Assembly: GCF_000236905.1 (NCBI RefSeq) | Contig: NC_016529.1 | Coordinates: forward strand, 248,001 to 312,000 | DNA length: 64,000 nucleotides | DNA from: Tetrapisispora phaffii CBS 4417 | Lineage: Eukaryota; Ascomycota; Saccharomycetes; Saccharomycetales; Saccharomycetaceae | Direction of reading: 5' to 3' | Shown here: positions 60,420-64,000 of the stretch, one piece after another | Numbering within the stretch: the first letter of the stretch is position 1 | Layout: each line of letters starts with the position of its first letter | The notes under the pieces: generated by a model | Databases searched by the model: none | Told to the model about the DNA's origin: nothing | What the model saw: only the letters and a program-made list of their open reading frames with translations | Program-made: the position numbers and the translations under genes

Positions 60420-61030
60420 GTTCCTCGATCTATGGTATATATTTGAATCCCTTCGTCGAAGCAAAAAAGACTTATAAATGTTGATTTATATTTTTGGACA
60501 AAATATCGTTAATCAATCTATAACGACCACTGTTAGAAATAAATTGAACAATGGAACCGTACTTTATATGATTCATAAAATATATGTCAGCTTGTGATCA
60601 ATTAATATTACTAATGTCATTAAATGACAGTTTCGCTCAGAGGTTTTCTTTTCGATTTAGCGTCATTGTTAAAAAAATTTCAAAAACATTTACTCTGTTA
60701 GAAATTCCATTAGTAATGCTAAATGAATTATGACGAAGTAAACGAAAAGCTATGTATTAGGGCTTATTAGAGATTAGTTGACTACGAAATATGATCTATA
60801 AATGCTTTTAACAGTCTTAAGCTTATGAGCATAATAGTAGATGCAGTCACTGCTTTGATTTCGGTTTCCACCGTCGGTATTGTAACGATAATATAGAAAA
60901 GTGACTTGATTATATATGAACTTAGGATGTCTGAAATTTTGAAATTATTACTAAAAATTTCCTATGTGTTTCTGAATTTCGCAATTATCATCACAATTAA
61001 ATACTACCAGCTTTATTGTATATGATTAGT
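60420..61030. other. Intergenic SIS2 3' / DRE2 promoter
   Basis: About 610 bp, no gene or strong motif seen. Confidence 0.55.
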
Positions 61031-62803
61031 TTATATTCTTGGTTTATCAACAGATGTTATGATATTCTTATCATCACTGTCCTCGTCATCGTCATCATCG
61101 TCATCATCGTCATCGTCATCGTCATCGTCATCATCATCATCATCGTAGTCAGTTTCGGCTTTCTTATCATCGTTCTCATTTTCATCATCTTCATCATCAT
61201 CTGCACTATCTTCTTCAACTGGGTATCCACCTAACTTCATCACAATTTTATCGACTATCTCGTTCCAGTCCATCATACCACCTAAACCGATGTCACCATT
61301 TATATCCATAATCTTTTCTGAAGGCTTAAATACAGTTATCCATGGCATTTCTTCATTTATTACCTTTAAGTGCTTCTTAGTTGTGTAGCAGTTATAGGTG
61401 CTGCTGATCATAGAAGGCGCCAACAGTATAGGAAAAGATGGGTTCCAGGCTCTGATGACACATGTTAATAAGTTATCGCATAAACCAATAGCTATTTTTG
61501 ATAAAGTGTTAGCCGTTAATGGTGCTATTACTAAAATATCAGCCCAACGGCGTAGCTCTATATGTAACACAGGATCAGTACGTTGAGACCAAGCGGTCCA
61601 TTCGTCTTGATCTGTCCAAACTTGAATATGAGGTGGCAATTCAACTTGGGCAGATAATGGTGCCTTCTGTAAACTAACCTGTGATCCTAGGCTAGTGTTA
61701 AGCGGAGATAGCATAGAGTAACTTGAGGAATGACTAGGAGATTCATTGTTATATGTATTATTTGAAGAGAGTTTTGACGCCAATGTATTCTTTTGAGTAG
61801 TACTCTTATTATCAATATTCGACGTGTTGACGGTATTAGTATTGTTCCTATTTTCATTTGCAGAGGCCAATTTTAACTTCTTAGAGTATTTTTTATTGAA
61901 AAATTGTGTAGCAGCTTTAGTCAATATGACTTGAATACTCATTTTGTCTCTTCCATATATTTCTTCTAGCTTCTTAATCATTAGTTTTATCTTAGAAACT
62001 CCGAGCGCACCAGTGGCTCCTAATAATACATGGAATCTACCATCATCCTGAGGAAGCCGAGGGTCCAAGTTCTTTGCATTTTCTCTTTTTGCTATATTTA
62101 CCACACCTTTCTGCAAACCAGCTGAGTCAACATCTAACGACAAAGAATCTAACTGTTGAGCAGGTATATCACTTTGAAAAAGTAGTGGTGATCTAATTCC
62201 TTGGGATGATACAACGCTGGCACTCCTACATAAAGATTCTGCAAAAACTGGAGTAGATGCTGAATTTGAAGTAGGTGGTTCGTTAGGCTTCATGATAATA
62301 CTTTTAGGCATTAGATTTGTTGGTTCTCTACTATTTGATGTACGTGAAGAGGTTAATCCAGAACACACTGGAGTCGGTTGCATAATCTGGGATTTTATCT
62401 CCGGTATAGGATTCTTTTCAGTCATTTGTGATAATGGACTTATAGCTCTGACTACTTTTTTATCTATCAATAAATTACTTTCATTAGTTCTCATATTGGA
62501 TGTTTTATCGTCGGAAAATGTTACAGTGGGTGCTCTTTTAATACCTTCCACTGGAGAACTAAAAATAGTTGATCCTGTTAAGCTTGTTTTGTTTATTATA
62601 GGTATCGTATTTTGCTGATTACCAATGATAGGAGATTTTTCTCTGCGAGATGGAGATTGTTTGTTATCTAAAATTCCATTATTGATGACACTTGAAGTTC
62701 CTAAACCATTGTGAATCTTTTCTTTCTTTTTATCTTCTGGAACACCAACTGAAAATGCAGGGTGTGTTATGTTACTATCTCCATTATTCGAAGGTTTTGA
62801 CAT
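61031..62803 (-). CDS. SIS2: Ppz1 inhibitor / phosphopantothenoylcysteine decarboxylase subunit Sis2 (Hal3)-Vhs3
   Basis: Moonlighting flavodoxin-like protein: it inhibits phosphatase Ppz1 (salt tolerance, cell cycle) and joins Cab3 in the coenzyme A decarboxylase trimer. It has 590 residues (562 Sis2, 674 Vhs3). A long Ser/Asn/Pro-rich N terminus (about 1-245), then the PPCDC core: VLLGATGALGVSKIKLMIKKLE (about 258), catalytic His in PVLHIELRRWADILVIAPLTANTLSKIA (about 415) and NGDIGLGGMMDW (about 500). The catalytic Cys of Cab3 is replaced in this last motif, as in Sis2 and Vhs3. The acidic tail has about 20 Asp in a row. Neighbour DRE2 matches SIS2 (YKR072C), NOB1 matches VHS3 (YOR054C), so either name is defensible. 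Confidence 0.9.
   Translation of the reverse strand: MSKPSNNGDSNITHPAFSVGVPEDKKKEKIHNGLGTSSVINNGILDNKQSPSRREKSPIIGNQQNTIPIINKTSLTGSTIFSSPVEGIKRAPTVTFSDDKTSNMRTNESNLLIDKKVVRAISPLSQMTEKNPIPEIKSQIMQPTPVCSGLTSSRTSNSREPTNLMPKSIIMKPNEPPTSNSASTPVFAESLCRSASVVSSQGIRSPLLFQSDIPAQQLDSLSLDVDSAGLQKGVVNIAKRENAKNLDPRLPQDDGRFHVLLGATGALGVSKIKLMIKKLEEIYGRDKMSIQVILTKAATQFFNKKYSKKLKLASANENRNNTNTVNTSNIDNKSTTQKNTLASKLSSNNTYNNESPSHSSSYSMLSPLNTSLGSQVSLQKAPLSAQVELPPHIQVWTDQDEWTAWSQRTDPVLHIELRRWADILVIAPLTANTLSKIAIGLCDNLLTCVIRAWNPSFPILLAPSMISSTYNCYTTKKHLKVINEEMPWITVFKPSEKIMDINGDIGLGGMMDWNEIVDKIVMKLGGYPVEEDSADDDEDDENENDDKKAETDYDDDDDDDDDDDDDDDDDDDDEDSDDKNIITSVDKPRI
61072..61144. repeat. ATC/GTC-type trinucleotide array coding the poly-Asp tail
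   Basis: Mixed TCATCG/TCATCA units on the plus strand, read as GAT/GAC codons by SIS2 on the minus strand. Codon mixing makes it less slippage-prone than a pure repeat. Confidence 0.85.
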
Positions 62804-63588
62804 TATGCTAACCTTCGTATTGTGATGGTCCCAACGAAATAAATATTTCTAAATTACTAAAGTATTTTCCACAACGATTTTAACTAAAATTCAAAGTGTA
62901 ATTAATCTTCAACCTAAATCGAAATAGATGGAAAAAACGTGCTAGTTGATTCTAATTCCTCTTGTTCTTCTTCGTATGTATCGTAGTTCAGTTGCAACCT
63001 ATAATTACTCTATTAAATTTAACTACTTCGACTAAGATTACTGTATATTTGTATTTATCATGATTTTTATATATTTTTCTTCATTATTAAGAAAACTTAA
63101 AATTTTAAAAATTGATGCCAAAATATTTTTGAAACTCAAAGACATATCAACTGGCACACAAGCTCAACAAAGAACCTCTCATTAGAAAGATAGTTATTGG
63201 CTTAAATGTTATTAATTGGTTTTATATATTTAATATGATATATATTTGTGAGTATTTAGATATGTATGTTAGCGGGTATTAAAAAACTGTGCTTGGACGG
63301 ATTGTATCGAAAACCTATTGGTTGTGAATGATGATAAGAACTCTAGTCTGAATCAGTTAACAGCAACCAACTTCTTATTATATATGGATACTATATCTTA
63401 TGTCTTACTTTTTCAGTGAACGAGTAATGTAATTAAAAATCTTTTCTTATGATATAAAAGTTACGTATTTATGTGTGTGTGTATATATATCTGTCAGTGA
63501 ATTTTTTATGAAAACATTAATATTTGATAACTTCAATGATATAAAATGAGATGCATCATGCATAATTCTACTCCTCTTAAAATTACGA
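62804..63588. other. Intergenic NOB1 3' / SIS2 promoter
   Basis: About 785 bp with a TGTGTGTGTATATATAT tract near 63472. No gene recognised. Confidence 0.55.
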
Positions 63589-64000
63589 TTATTTCTTTTT
63601 ATTGTTACTGTTAACGTATCTACTCCTTCCGACTTTAACTGAATGATGTTTTAAACCTGAAATAGCGAATGGTGACATATAATTATCAGCGGAACCACCG
63701 CCTATCCAGTTTTCTAAAACTTTTTCATTGTGTCTTCTTGTCCAATCTTCTTGTTTCATTAGTTTTTCGTATTCTTTTTGGTCTTCTCTAATTACATAGC
63801 CGTCAGTTTGTGGCTTGGAGTGTACATAACCTTTCTTACCATATTTTTTTTGAGAATTCTTAGATAATGGGCTAGCGATAGAATACCTAACACCTCTATT
63901 GCTCCATTGAAAGTTACGTTTCAAATGAGGTGTAATATTACCAGTTTTAGAATCAACAGAAACGGCACATCTAAGCAAGGTACCTTGACCACCACATGAT
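63589..64000 (-). CDS. NOB1: 20S pre-rRNA D-site endonuclease Nob1, 3' part
   Basis: Endonuclease that cleaves 20S pre-rRNA at site D to make mature 18S rRNA in cytoplasmic pre-40S particles. Only the C-terminal 136 or so residues are in the window; the frame runs off the right edge and the PIN domain lies beyond it. Visible are the second half of the zinc ribbon (CGGQGTLLRC, at the edge) and the conserved basic tail: RNFQWSNRGVRYSIASPLSKN, YGKKGYVHSKPQ, LREDQKEYEKL-like REDQKEYEKLMKQEDWTRRHNEK, NWIGGGSADNYMSPFA. YOR056C, near VHS3 in S. cerevisiae. Confidence 0.95.
   Translation of the reverse strand, partial: SCGGQGTLLRCAVSVDSKTGNITPHLKRNFQWSNRGVRYSIASPLSKNSQKKYGKKGYVHSKPQTDGYVIREDQKEYEKLMKQEDWTRRHNEKVLENWIGGGSADNYMSPFAISGLKHHSVKVGRSRYVNSNNKKK

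Overview
This is nuclear DNA from a budding yeast of the family Saccharomycetaceae. It is AT-rich and compact, with intron-less genes on both strands, RNA polymerase III tRNA genes and yeast promoter motifs (Reb1, PACE, PAC/RRPE). I recognise about 28 protein-coding genes, one clear decayed gene, two tRNA genes, one candidate solo LTR, one candidate decayed tRNA and an assembly gap. Nearly every gene has an obvious S. cerevisiae counterpart, and gene order supports the calls. Identities rest on remembered family sequences and synteny; no database search was run.

Layout. (a) 1-6.7 kb: RPN2 (3' part), UTP7, a mitochondrial quinone-type dihydroorotate dehydrogenase (URA9, absent from S. cerevisiae) and an RCI37-like gene. 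(b) 7.2-34.2 kb: LEC1, a TOM20 relic, TMH11, MRPL51, GCD2, COG4, PIL1, ISR1, RPN7, CTT1, tRNA-Thr, UTP22, GLD1. This block interleaves genes that in S. cerevisiae sit on two paralogous segments (YPR097-YPR109 and YGR082-YGR090). (c) 35.8-49.8 kb: WHI2, an IRC23/BSC2-like gene, PMP3, DBP5, tRNA-Glu, RAT1, RSB1 (YOR043-YOR049, with YDR276). (d) 52-64 kb: GPT2, BET3, ETT1, a gap, YKR070W, DRE2, SIS2/VHS3, NOB1 (YKR067-072 interleaved with YOR051-056).

The interleaving with preserved orientation, the absence of several essential ancestral neighbours (PRE2, FHL1, RPL11, YTH1) from their slots, and a TOM20 pseudogene at exactly its ancestral position together point to a species that descends from the whole-genome duplication but resolved duplicates differently from S. 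cerevisiae. Retained URA9 might suggest a Vanderwaltozyma/Tetrapisispora-type lineage, but I cannot fix genus or species.

The genes are mostly housekeeping: proteasome (RPN2, RPN7), ribosome biogenesis (UTP7, UTP22, NOB1), translation (GCD2, ETT1, MRPL51), mRNA export and RNA turnover (DBP5, RAT1), vesicle traffic (COG4, BET3, GLD1), membrane and lipid biology (PIL1, RSB1, GPT2, LEC1, PMP3), stress (CTT1, WHI2) and cofactor/Fe-S assembly (SIS2, DRE2). I found no CRISPR array, intact transposon or unknown multigene system. The most unusual items are the TOM20 relic, two sharply GC-rich islands (one with a perfect 11-bp hairpin), a frameshift near the start of UTP22, retained URA9 and a candidate solo LTR beside tRNA-Glu.
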